Under the pieces are notes generated by a model. The model was not told where the DNA came from. It saw only the letters and a list, made by a program, of their open reading frames with translations, and ran no database searches. A stretch of 64,000 nucleotides of DNA from Microcaldota archaeon (GTDB lineage: Archaea; Micrarchaeota; Micrarchaeia; Norongarragalinales; SBBD01), in the NCBI GenBank assembly GCA_018819225.1, contig JAHJQN010000003.1:62001-126000 (forward strand), written 5' to 3'. Position numbers and translations under genes: made by a program. Of the stretch, positions 15,027 through 23,834 are shown piece by piece; position 1 is the first letter of the stretch, and every line of letters begins with the position of its first letter.

Positions 15027-16400
15027 TCAAACCACTTTTCCGATCACGATGGCACGCGCCCCGTTCGAATGAATGAGGCTAGCGATTTCAAGAACCTGAT
15101 GCGGACCGCTCAAGCGACTGGATCCGTCCAATAACGTCGAGTCCCCGAAATCGAATTGATTGGAAGGTAGGAAGGAAGCGGTCTCAAAGGAAAATCGGCG
15201 CGGGGATTGAAGCCAAACGATGTGAAGGGACGCGGAATGAAGAGCGCCAGTATCGGGTTCAGCCAACAAATAACCTCGCGGCTTCAATTCGCGGCGCAAC
15301 GCGATCTCCAACTCAACGGACGAGAAGGAGGAAGGCGCTGCGTACAACGCGAACCATCCGAAACGCTCCAGTTCATCAAATCCGGATGGTACGAAGGAAG
15401 CGCCTTCCGGTAATCCATACGCTAATGCCAGGGGAGCCGCAGAGGATTCTCCAAACGCATAACGAACCACATCCCCGCCCATTAACAGGATGGAAACGAG
15501 CAGGAGAGCGGATAACGCGAGGAATGGAAGGTTGCGCGCATGCCGCACACGCCACCAAGCGTATGCGCTGCAAAGGAATAGCGGAGCCGTCAGCCATTCG
15601 CGAAACACGAGTTTCGTGTCCAGAACGTAATAGGGAAACCAACTGATTCCGATAACGATCACGAATACGATGGCGGGCCATAAATGGCGGAAGCGTCCGG
15701 GAACCGAATCTCCGAAATAAAGTAATAGCAGGGTAAATGCAGCAGCTCCGGCCAGCGAAAAGAATCCTCCATCCAGAACCGCAATACCGGAAACGAATCC
15801 GGCACCCGCCAGCCAAACCGATGACTCCATTCCACGGGAAAACGGGGCCAGCAAAAAGGTCGTGCCGAAAATGCCGGCCAACAGAAAGAGAACCAGGGGA
15901 GAAAGCGAACCGGAAAAGGGAACGGCTTCATATAACGGATACCCATCGTCGGCTGCAAGCGGAAGGCGAAAACCAAGGGTTTTTTCCGTGAAGTAAATGG
16001 CGGGTTTCAGCACGTGAATGTGTTGAAAATAGGATCCTTCCCAACAAGAGTATTGCTCGCAATTCGCGACATAGCCTAAATAGGAATCGTACGAAGCGCC
16101 GTACGAAGACTGCCAATAAAGTTGTGCAGCAATACCGACGAAAAAACCAAAAAGAATCCATGCGAGTAAAAGAAAGCGCAAGCGCAAAAACGCGCGGGCG
16201 TTCTTGAAGAAAGGACGGTTCGCAGCCCATGCGCGAAAGGAAAAGAAAAGAACGAGCATGAAGAGTAAAAGCAAGTGTTTGGCACTCGAATTGCCTTCCG
16301 TGAACACGCGAAGGATGCTGCCGACCAGCAGGCTAAACGGCTCCACGGCAAGGGATAATATTAACGTCACCGCGAGCGCGACCGGCCATTTCGTATCCAT
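15027..16400 (-). CDS. Polytopic membrane protein cotranscribed with a GT2 synthase
   Basis: 457 residues with about ten hydrophobic segments and a large extracytoplasmic C-terminal part (about residues 330-457) after the last helix. The loop with CEQYSCWEG carries two Cys. The topology recalls GT-C glycosyltransferases or polymer export proteins, but no family is recognised and the usual acidic GT-C loop motif is not evident. ATG 16400 is chosen for the AAGGT SD about 7 bases upstream; in-frame ATGs at 16424 and 16418 would overlap the GT2 gene. Its place directly after the synthase suggests a role in the same polymer. Confidence 0.75.
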   Translation of the reverse strand: MDTKWPVALAVTLILSLAVEPFSLLVGSILRVFTEGNSSAKHLLLLFMLVLFFSFRAWAANRPFFKNARAFLRLRFLLLAWILFGFFVGIAAQLYWQSSYGASYDSYLGYVANCEQYSCWEGSYFQHIHVLKPAIYFTEKTLGFRLPLAADDGYPLYEAVPFSGSLSPLVLFLLAGIFGTTFLLAPFSRGMESSVWLAGAGFVSGIAVLDGGFFSLAGAAAFTLLLLYFGDSVPGRFRHLWPAIVFVIVIGISWFPYYVLDTKLVFREWLTAPLFLCSAYAWWRVRHARNLPFLALSALLLVSILLMGGDVVRYAFGESSAAPLALAYGLPEGASFVPSGFDELERFGWFALYAAPSSFSSVELEIALRRELKPRGYLLAEPDTGALHSASLHIVWLQSPRRFSFETASFLPSNQFDFGDSTLLDGSSRLSGPHQVLEIASLIHSNGARAIVIGKVV

Positions 16401-16404
16401 AACC

Positions 16405-17913
16405 CTAACCTTGAACATACGCAAACAGGGGCGCCGAGAAGAATAAAAGCGAATAATACGAAAGCCACAACCCGCTGATCACGTCCGCGTGAATAAACGA
16501 AGAAAAGGCAAATAGGAGTAAAGCCATCGCGAAAGAGGTTTCTCGAAGCGTCAGGCGAACGGCCTTCTTCAACGAGCGCTGGAACGAATCCGTTTTCTTA
16601 ACCACCACGAACAAGGCCTTGCGATTCAACATGGCATTGAAAATCGCGCGCATTCGAACCAACGCCACGGAAAAGTTGAGGAAATACCCAATGACGCCGC
16701 GCCGGAACGAGGTGAAGAAGAACGTGGCGACCATATACATGCTGATCAGCGTCAACAGCATGGGAAGCAAATCCGAAAACTGAATTTGGGGAGCAAACTG
16801 CCAAAACGCTTCACCCGAAAAAATCAAGCGACTAATGCCCATGAGCGCAAAAAGAACCGTCAACAATGCGAAGAATACGTAAACAGCGGAAATGTATTGC
16901 AGCCCAAACACTTGCGTGAAATAGTGCATACGCTTTCGTGACGAAAAACGATTCCAGTTTTTCAGGTACGGGTTGATCAGCGACGCATTGCCATAGGAAT
17001 ACCGGTTTTGTTGCACGAGAAATTCGCTGAAGCGTTCAATGGGCTTACCGACCGCATATTGCTTCGGAACATAAATGCCGTGAAACCCCTTCAAATCCGC
17101 TTCAAACGAAAGCGCCGTGTCTTCCGTCAACGAGTGCGGGAATCCGCCGGCATCGCGTACGAGAGACGAGCGCAAGAGGCCCATCGAACCTTGGTACATG
17201 GCCATCTGGTCTCGGCTGCGAATCGGCTGAATGAAGCGGAGAAAGAATGCGTACGTTTCATCCACGGCCATGGAAAACAAGCTTCCGACACGCGTGCGCT
17301 TAACCGTTTGTACGGAGATCAGCAGGGGATCCGCTTCAAAATAGGGCAGCACGTCCTTCAAGAACGCGGGATGAGTCAGTTCTTCATCCGCATCAAACAT
17401 GCCGAAATAATCTTCGGACATTTGGTCCAGAAAGTGGTTGAGTGCGCCGGCCTTGAAATGCGTGCGGTCCGTACGGTGCATGAAAATGACTCCGAGTTCC
17501 GTGCAGGTGCGGCGCAATTCCCCAACGATCGCGGGAGTAGAGGAATCATCGAGCAAGTAGAATTTCAGCAAGGATTTCGGGTAATCCACGGTTTTCAGGG
17601 AAACCAAGGCTTTTTTCACGAGCGCCGGATCTTCATTGTACGAAGCAACTCCGAGCGCAACCGTCGGCAGTTTTTTCACGGGACGAGTCGCCGGACGGTC
17701 TTTCACGAAATACGAATCAAAGTAATAGGAAGTGCCCACGAAATTGAACACGATGGAAAGAAGCAGCAACAGAATGAACACGAACCCCAAAACGATTTCC
17801 ATGAACGAGGAGAATACGAATAACGTCAAGTACGTGAAATAAAAAACGGCAAAGAACGAGGAACCGCCCACAAACAGCAGTAAGACGTACCGCCTTAAGA
17901 TTTCAGGGTGCAT
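16405..17913 (-). CDS. Processive family 2 glycosyltransferase (cellulose-synthase-like)
   Basis: 502 residues, with two N-terminal membrane helices, a cytosolic GT-A domain and four or more C-terminal helices, the layout of BcsA and hyaluronan synthases. Catalytic motifs: DDSS near residue 122, DAD near 174 (FDADEE), TED near 263 (SLTEDTALSFE) and QQNRYSYG near 304 (the Q/RxxRW position, here Q-x-x-x-x-Y). It should polymerise a sugar nucleotide and extrude the chain. ATG 17913 gives the natural start; GTG 17931 is upstream. It leads a cluster with a polytopic membrane protein, the Era-like GTPase and DUF2073. Confidence 0.87.
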   Translation of the reverse strand: MHPEILRRYVLLLFVGGSSFFAVFYFTYLTLFVFSSFMEIVLGFVFILLLLLSIVFNFVGTSYYFDSYFVKDRPATRPVKKLPTVALGVASYNEDPALVKKALVSLKTVDYPKSLLKFYLLDDSSTPAIVGELRRTCTELGVIFMHRTDRTHFKAGALNHFLDQMSEDYFGMFDADEELTHPAFLKDVLPYFEADPLLISVQTVKRTRVGSLFSMAVDETYAFFLRFIQPIRSRDQMAMYQGSMGLLRSSLVRDAGGFPHSLTEDTALSFEADLKGFHGIYVPKQYAVGKPIERFSEFLVQQNRYSYGNASLINPYLKNWNRFSSRKRMHYFTQVFGLQYISAVYVFFALLTVLFALMGISRLIFSGEAFWQFAPQIQFSDLLPMLLTLISMYMVATFFFTSFRRGVIGYFLNFSVALVRMRAIFNAMLNRKALFVVVKKTDSFQRSLKKAVRLTLRETSFAMALLLFAFSSFIHADVISGLWLSYYSLLFFSAPLFAYVQG

Positions 17914-17984
17914 AACGCAAGTCCTCAACACGCGCTGTCGTTATTGATGCGAGTGAATCGACAGAATAGTGTTAAGCCAACCAG

Positions 17985-17995
17985 CATTTAAAAGC
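17985..17995 (+). promoter_or_regulatory. TATA box of the GT-C-like gene at 18017
   Basis: CATTTAAAAGC is centred 27 bases before ATG 18017. This spacing decides the start over the in-frame upstream codon at 17969. Confidence 0.55.
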
Positions 17996-18016
17996 TTTAA
18001 AGGGTTAACGGGCTCC

Positions 18017-19303
18017 ATGCGACCCCTCGAACTGCTGCTCCTGTTTGCGATGGTTTCCGTCTTGTTCACGCACGCGTATTATGACCGGCCGCTCATCCGC
18101 GACCAACTCGAAAGCTTTCGCTCCGCCGAATTCCTTAAAGAACAACAGCACTTTCCCATCGAAAACGCCAATATTCAAGCGCCGGGAACGCGTTACCCGC
18201 CCATTTTTTCAGTCACATTAGCCACGCTGAGCGCATTAATGGGATTAAGCATTCCCACCATGGCCGAGCTTTTGGCGTACGCGACGACCGTCATCATGCT
18301 GCTATCCATGTTCTTGCTGGCTCGGGCGATCACGAATAGCGAGAAAAAAGCATTGATAGCCACGACCGTCTTCCTCACCATGCCGTGGCTGTTTTACCGG
18401 ATGACGTATCCGATCGCAGAAAGCATGGGATTCTCGCTACTACTCCTTGCGGTGTACACGTTTCACCAACAACGCTACTACGCCGCATCCATCGTGCTGT
18501 TCGTGCTCCCCCTCGTCCATTTTCGGAGCGCAGCCATTGCCTTGGGAACGCTATTTCTTTTTGCGTTACTCGCGCAACGAATCGGCGTATACCTTCAAAG
18601 CGCGCTTCCCTCCATTACCCTATACGTTTTTCTGGTCCCCCGACAGGCATTAGAACTCAGTAACCCTTGGGTAATACCCGCCACCGCATTCGAAATGATC
18701 GGCGTATTTGCGTTAACGCTAGGCATTCTAGGAGCCGGATATCAACTACTCGTAAAAAATTCGGGACTGGAATCCCTGACGTCGAGTTTTGTCCTCGCCT
18801 TTTTCGTGACCACACTCGTACTCCCGTTCCCGTTCCGGCAATTGTTGTTTCTTTCGCCAGCCATAGCGATTTTCGCCTCCGAAATCGTCGATGCCGCGCC
18901 ACGCGTGCTGCCTGGATTATTCATTGCGAGCGCGTTCATTCTCGCGTATAATGTGTCGTATCAATCGCTCCCGTATCGTTTGGAGGAACAAGCGGGCTTC
19001 CAAGCCCTGCAGTCCATGACCGGAGAACGGGTACTCGCTCCGTTCGAATACAATTACATTATCCCGTGGTTCTCCAAAAAACAAGTCGTGGCCGGGCCGT
19101 ACGTGGAAGAACTCGCGGATGGAATCCAACGCATTCGGGAACTCAGGGGGTATTACGAGGGATCCAACGCCGGCATTCAATCCGAAATCGAAAGCAAATA
19201 CGAACCCGATTTCATTGTGAGACGCAAACCGGTGGACGGATTCGAATCCATTCGAAGCGCTCGCGTATTGGACAGCAAGTCTTTTTCCGTTGAACGACGC
19301 TAA
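18017..19303 (+). CDS. GT-C-like polytopic membrane glycosyltransferase candidate
   Basis: 428 residues with about ten membrane helices. The first luminal loop after helix 1 carries YYDRPLIRDQLES, with acidic residues where GT-C enzymes hold their catalytic Asp, and a TRYPP motif near residue 58. The C-terminal 90 residues are soluble and hydrophilic. This pattern fits lipid-linked sugar transferases of the ArnT/PMT/AglB superfamily, but the exact family is not identified. Divergent from the GT2 operon and followed by the DUF4139 operon with its own promoter. Confidence 0.65.
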   Translation: MRPLELLLLFAMVSVLFTHAYYDRPLIRDQLESFRSAEFLKEQQHFPIENANIQAPGTRYPPIFSVTLATLSALMGLSIPTMAELLAYATTVIMLLSMFLLARAITNSEKKALIATTVFLTMPWLFYRMTYPIAESMGFSLLLLAVYTFHQQRYYAASIVLFVLPLVHFRSAAIALGTLFLFALLAQRIGVYLQSALPSITLYVFLVPRQALELSNPWVIPATAFEMIGVFALTLGILGAGYQLLVKNSGLESLTSSFVLAFFVTTLVLPFPFRQLLFLSPAIAIFASEIVDAAPRVLPGLFIASAFILAYNVSYQSLPYRLEEQAGFQALQSMTGERVLAPFEYNYIIPWFSKKQVVAGPYVEELADGIQRIRELRGYYEGSNAGIQSEIESKYEPDFIVRRKPVDGFESIRSARVLDSKSFSVERR

Positions 19304-19330
19304 GGCATCTCCTTAACAAAAAAACAAGCA

Positions 19331-19340
19331 TTATATAAAC
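19331..19340 (+). promoter_or_regulatory. TATA box of the DUF4139 operon
   Basis: TTATATAAAC, a near-consensus archaeal TATA box, lies about 30 bases before the SD GAGGTG (19362-19367) that serves ATG 19376. Confidence 0.65.
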
Positions 19341-19375
19341 GGAGCTTGAACAAAGCGGTTAGAGGTGTCGTCAGA

Positions 19376-20863
19376 ATGGAAATAAAGTACGCGGTCATCG
19401 GACTGGTGATTATCGCTCTCGGATTCGCAGGCATTACGTATCTCCAACAGCCCCAGGAACACGTCTATCGCATTCAAGCGCAATGGAATCTGCAACAGCA
19501 GGCACTAGACAGTGCATCCGAAACACCGGAATCCGTCGAAATAACGGTGTATCAAGTCGAACCTCAACAATACTATTATCCCATTCAATCCCAAACCGGC
19601 TTCAATATTGACGAAGGCATCGCCCTCATTAAAGAAAAACGATCCGCGCTCTTTCCAGCAGGACTCACCTCGTTCGCCATGAAAGGAACCGCCCAACACA
19701 TTGATTCCACGTCCCTGCACCTTAAAGATTTCACGGATCCCGCGATCGCGGTATTGGAACAAAACTATCATTACGATCTGGTGAGCCAAAGCAAGCTGCT
19801 CCAAAAATTCTTGAATAAACCCATTGAAGTCCTTACGGAAAACGGTTTGGTGGCCGGCACGCTGCTCAGCTCCCGCGACGGCCTCGTACTCAAAAACTCG
19901 AACGGAATCGTTTCGTTCAACGAGTATAAGCAAGTGAATTTTCCATCCTTGCCTGAAGGACTCGTGACCGTACCGACCATTAACTGGTTACTGGGAAGCC
20001 ATGCGGCAGGAGAACACGATCTCGAAGTGAGTTACTTGGCCTCCGGATTAAACTGGCACGCGGATTACGTAGCCGTTGTCAACGAAGCGGATACGCTGCT
20101 AGACCTGCAAGGCTGGGTATCCCTCCAGAATCGAGCAGGCGCTACATTTGAAAACGCGAAATTGAAGCTCATCGCCGGAGACATTCACTTGGTTCGCGGA
20201 CAAAAAGCGGCTGCACGTTACCCGATGGTAGAGGATATGGCGATGGGAGCCGCACCCGCGCCGCAGTTCACGGAAGAAGGCTTGTTCGAATACCACTTGT
20301 ATTCCCTGCAACGACCGACCACGCTGAAAGACAACGAGGACAAGCAAATCGCGTTATTTACAGCCGAAAACACGGGCGTACAAAAACAATACGTATTCGA
20401 TTCGAGAACCAGCGACAAAGTGCAAGTCAAACTCAACTTCGATAACTCGGAAGAAAACAATCTAGGAATGCCCATGCCCAAAGGAAAAGTGCGCGTGTAC
20501 AAGGCGGACTCGGAAGGCCAATTGCAGTTCCTCGGAGAAGATGAAATCGATCACACGCCAAAGGATGAAACCATTCGACTCTTCATCGGAAACGCATTCG
20601 ATATCACCGCGGTCGAGACGCAAACCAATTATGAAAAAATCAGCTCGTGCCAGCGGCGGGAATCGTATAAAGTCGAAATCCGCAATCACAAAGAGGAACC
20701 GATCACGGTTACGGTCCTCAAATACGTGTATAGCGACTGGGAAATCGTGCAAGAAAACTTCGGGCACGTCAAGGAAAGCAGCACGAAGGCGTCATGGCAA
20801 GTACCCGTTGCGGCAGACGGAACCGAAACGCTTACATATACCGCGAGAATCAAGTATTGTTAA
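19376..20863 (+). CDS. Membrane-anchored DUF4139 domain protein
   Basis: 495 residues. An N-terminal uncleaved signal-anchor (about 5-22) is followed by an extracytoplasmic region. The C-terminal 270 residues match DUF4139: YLASGLNWHADYVAVV (about 222-237), a long beta region, MPMPKGKVRVYK and a final beta sandwich ending in TARIKYC. Function of the family is unknown. ATG 19376 has GAGGTG 8 bases upstream. The next gene follows after 14 bases with an equally good SD, so this gene and the two Cys-rich secreted proteins form one envelope operon. Confidence 0.87.
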   Translation: MEIKYAVIGLVIIALGFAGITYLQQPQEHVYRIQAQWNLQQQALDSASETPESVEITVYQVEPQQYYYPIQSQTGFNIDEGIALIKEKRSALFPAGLTSFAMKGTAQHIDSTSLHLKDFTDPAIAVLEQNYHYDLVSQSKLLQKFLNKPIEVLTENGLVAGTLLSSRDGLVLKNSNGIVSFNEYKQVNFPSLPEGLVTVPTINWLLGSHAAGEHDLEVSYLASGLNWHADYVAVVNEADTLLDLQGWVSLQNRAGATFENAKLKLIAGDIHLVRGQKAAARYPMVEDMAMGAAPAPQFTEEGLFEYHLYSLQRPTTLKDNEDKQIALFTAENTGVQKQYVFDSRTSDKVQVKLNFDNSEENNLGMPMPKGKVRVYKADSEGQLQFLGEDEIDHTPKDETIRLFIGNAFDITAVETQTNYEKISSCQRRESYKVEIRNHKEEPITVTVLKYVYSDWEIVQENFGHVKESSTKASWQVPVAADGTETLTYTARIKYC

Positions 20864-20877
20864 CGAGGTGGTCGCGC

Positions 20878-22320
20878 ATGAATCGTTTACAAAGAATCGC
20901 TATTTGGATGTTCTTGGGACTGCTTTTCGCGCCCGCGCACGCCATGGATCAGCCATCCGAAACGGATATTATGATCCAACCGATCATGGCAACGACGATG
21001 CCGCCATTTCCTGCAGAAAACTTCGATTACTCGATTCGTCTGCGACCGGGATGGAACCTCGTATCCGTTCCGGTTGCGTTCTATCAACGCGTGGAATGCA
21101 TTACGGCCCCTTGTCCTGCGGGAATGCCTGCCAACATTAAAAGCAATACGTGTCGCGATCCCAAGGTGTATGCGTACGACGCCTTAAACAACCGGTATCG
21201 AGACCAAACACAAGCGTTATACCAAGAAATCTATCCGCAAGGCGGGTGGAGCGCCGGATACGCGTATTGGGTGAAAGTGAAGGAATCTTGCGAGCTCACG
21301 TTTGAAGGATCGCATCGCATGACTCCCGAATTGATAGCGAATGGAGACGGGTGGTCATTGAATGCGGGCTGGAATGCCGTGGGTGGACCGTACAAGAATG
21401 TGGAGTTCTCGAAAGTGAGCGAGATGTGCCGCGTCTCAAGCGGACCGTACCGATTCAACACGGCAGCCAATAAATGGGAGAAAGCGCAAGTGCTCATGGA
21501 AGGCGAAGGATACTTCATCAAAGTGAGGGATGACTGTTTCTTAACGCCAAGCGGACCCGTCACCACCAACAGGGAACAAGCGTTGTGCGAAAGCACGGGA
21601 GGAAAATGGATCCAATACAAATGCGGTACGGGAAACAAATGCGTTGGTGCGAAACCCTACTGTGAATGCCCGAGTGATTCCGTGTGGAATGATGTGAAAG
21701 GATGCGGACTCAATTACCAAGATGAAGCGTATTGCGAGAAAGACTCGGATTGCGTACGACAAGGCAGCTGCTGCGATTGCGGGCTCGGAAAATATATCAA
21801 CAAAGATCATTACGAGGAGGTAATCTGCGAGGCGCAATGTTTGTGCGCATCGTATCCCAGTCGAGGCATCTGTGAAGACCATCAATGCAAGGCCGTGCCA
21901 AAAGAATACCTTCGCCAAACAGAGAAAGTGGAAATGAAGCTCAGCGCGTTCTCGCACGCCAATAACCCCATCGAAATCGGGGTCAAGAACCTAGGAGAGG
22001 AAAGTATTTATTACACGAAAGGATGCACGTCCCCATTTACGATAGAGAAGATGAATTTGAACGGCGAGTGGGAACCCCTTAAACGATACGGACCCAACAC
22101 CGCATTCTGCATGGGATTTTCAGTAGCCGAACTCGAGCCCGGAAATACGGACACGCTGGGCACCTGGAACCTCAAAGAATATTATCACACCATGGTCAAC
22201 AATGACCTCTACCAATTCGTGGGGTTAGGCCGGTATGCCATCGTCTTCGGATACACGTTTGACCCCGACCGAGCGGGCACAGCCGACTACGCGGTTCGAG
22301 CGGAATTTTCAATACCCTAA
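20878..22320 (+). CDS. Cys-rich secreted protein with duplicated GWN domain
   Basis: 480 residues with a clear signal peptide (about 1-22, cleavage near AHA-M). The first part has two repeats, each running from a Gly-Trp-Asn block (GWNLVSVP, GWNAVGGP) to a Gly-aromatic-x-x-Lys-Val block (GYAYWVKVKESC, GYFIKVRDDC). Then comes a Cys-rich segment (about 235-345, CCDCG, CLCAS, some 18 Cys) and a C-terminal beta domain resembling the small-protease-inhibitor or intermolecular-interaction folds. No catalytic motif seen. SD GAGGTGG precedes ATG 20878 by about 7 bases. Paralogous to the next gene; an extracellular disulfide-stabilised structural or binding protein is likely. Confidence 0.8.
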   Translation: MNRLQRIAIWMFLGLLFAPAHAMDQPSETDIMIQPIMATTMPPFPAENFDYSIRLRPGWNLVSVPVAFYQRVECITAPCPAGMPANIKSNTCRDPKVYAYDALNNRYRDQTQALYQEIYPQGGWSAGYAYWVKVKESCELTFEGSHRMTPELIANGDGWSLNAGWNAVGGPYKNVEFSKVSEMCRVSSGPYRFNTAANKWEKAQVLMEGEGYFIKVRDDCFLTPSGPVTTNREQALCESTGGKWIQYKCGTGNKCVGAKPYCECPSDSVWNDVKGCGLNYQDEAYCEKDSDCVRQGSCCDCGLGKYINKDHYEEVICEAQCLCASYPSRGICEDHQCKAVPKEYLRQTEKVEMKLSAFSHANNPIEIGVKNLGEESIYYTKGCTSPFTIEKMNLNGEWEPLKRYGPNTAFCMGFSVAELEPGNTDTLGTWNLKEYYHTMVNNDLYQFVGLGRYAIVFGYTFDPDRAGTADYAVRAEFSIP

Positions 22321-22349
22321 AATAGAAACGCGCGCAGGTGAGACACGCA

Positions 22350-23834
22350 ATGGAAAAAAGAGGCCTAATCGGTATTGCAGCGGTTCTGTTAATGATCGCG
22401 ATGCCCGCAGTAAACGGTACCACGTTTATTTCAGAGTGCGCGTCCGATAACTACCGGACCGCGCAATCGGATGCCGTGGCCACGGGCACGATCTACCACG
22501 TGGAAAGCACGGTGCGCGAAAGCGAGATGACCGTAATCCGTATCGAAGACGTCACGTTCGAGAAAGGCGGGCCGGAACCAACGGACCTGCACATCACGTC
22601 CATGGAATTCTACGTACTCGGAAATGAAAACATGCGGGTCGCGGGATTCCCTGAACTGGACGCAAACGATATCGGGAAACGCGTGCGCGTGCAATTGCAT
22701 AAAGATTTTTACGGAAGTTACAGTCTCGTATGCGGGGAATTCGGATGGGCATTCTTACAGCTACCCCAAGAACCTATCGTGAATGAACGCTTCGAACAAG
22801 CCGTTGAACTGGAAGCAGGCTGGAACCTGTTTAGCATCAATCCCTACGTATACCGCGGAATCGATTGTCAAGAAAACGAACGCTGCATTTTAATCGCAGG
22901 AACCGCGCTGGAAGTGAAGGAAAACTCGTGCGGGAACATGCGATTATGGCACTACCATCCGGAAACGAATCAGTACGAACACGCGAGGTTATCAGAACTT
23001 GAATACGCGCACGTGCAAGGCCTTGCCCATAATCCGTCGAACGGCTATTTCGCGAAAGTGCCGAATCATTGCCGCGTCGTATTTACGGGAGACGAGGAAC
23101 TTCAGAGCATGCATGGAACGCAGCTGCAGCGGGGATGGAATCAAATCGGCGCCGCGTATCATTCCGAAAACGCGGAAACCCTGCTGCGCTCGTGCTTCGT
23201 GAACGCGGGCCCGTATGATTATGACTCGAACGTGAAGCGATGGGTTCGCGCGACGGCATTCGAACCCGAAAAAGCGTATTTCGTGAAAGTGGCCGGCGAG
23301 TGTTCGCTTAAGCAAAAAGAGCCGGATACAACAAAGAAAAAGCTTTGTGAAGATTCAGAGGGAAGCTGGGAAAAAACCTGCCAGTCTTCTGATGTGAAAT
23401 GCACCATTTACGAATGGAATTGCCAGTGTCCCGAGACGCTGAGTTGGTCCGATCGTTCGGGATGCGTCACCACAGCCACCCATTCAGGAAATGATCCGTC
23501 CGTCACATTTGACGAGCTCATGGAAGCGCCATGGAAGCACGACGGGCAAGGCGTTTGTGTCGAAGCGGTTTACGGAAATGGATTTGAATTCTCTGGATTA
23601 GGTCAAGAAACGATCGATCGTTGTACGGACAGCGAACCCCCCGAATGTTATTACCAGTTATCCGAACCGGTTATCTGGACGTCCTTGAGCACCATTACAC
23701 CTCTCGAAGTAAAAATCGCGAGGGCGCAAGGATCGTATTACCAGAAAGCGGTATCGTGCGGCGTATTCTACTATGAACCGCGCGGTGGTTTTGGACATCT
23801 CGGCGCATACCAGTACACGATTATAGCGAGTTAA
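22350..23834 (+). CDS. Cys-rich secreted protein, paralogue with GWN domain
   Basis: 494 residues with a signal peptide (about 1-24). An N-terminal domain of about 130 residues with Cys31 and a later Cys (VCGEFGW) has an OB/TIMP-like feel but is not identified. Two GWN repeats follow (GWNLFSINPY to GYFAKVPNHC; GWNQIGAAY to AYFVKVAGEC), then a short Cys cluster (KLCEDSEG to NCQCPETLSW) matching the same segment of the upstream paralogue, and a different C-terminal domain. The GWN module and Cys cluster are therefore the shared core. SD AGGTGA lies 8 bases before ATG 22350. Its stop overlaps the convergent ValRS stop. Confidence 0.8.
   Translation: MEKRGLIGIAAVLLMIAMPAVNGTTFISECASDNYRTAQSDAVATGTIYHVESTVRESEMTVIRIEDVTFEKGGPEPTDLHITSMEFYVLGNENMRVAGFPELDANDIGKRVRVQLHKDFYGSYSLVCGEFGWAFLQLPQEPIVNERFEQAVELEAGWNLFSINPYVYRGIDCQENERCILIAGTALEVKENSCGNMRLWHYHPETNQYEHARLSELEYAHVQGLAHNPSNGYFAKVPNHCRVVFTGDEELQSMHGTQLQRGWNQIGAAYHSENAETLLRSCFVNAGPYDYDSNVKRWVRATAFEPEKAYFVKVAGECSLKQKEPDTTKKKLCEDSEGSWEKTCQSSDVKCTIYEWNCQCPETLSWSDRSGCVTTATHSGNDPSVTFDELMEAPWKHDGQGVCVEAVYGNGFEFSGLGQETIDRCTDSEPPECYYQLSEPVIWTSLSTITPLEVKIARAQGSYYQKAVSCGVFYYEPRGGFGHLGAYQYTIIAS

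Noticed and set aside
17008..17823. A 271-codon plus-strand open frame opposite the GT2 synthase
   Set aside because: It is the antisense of a gene with all GT2 motifs and has no recognisable domain.
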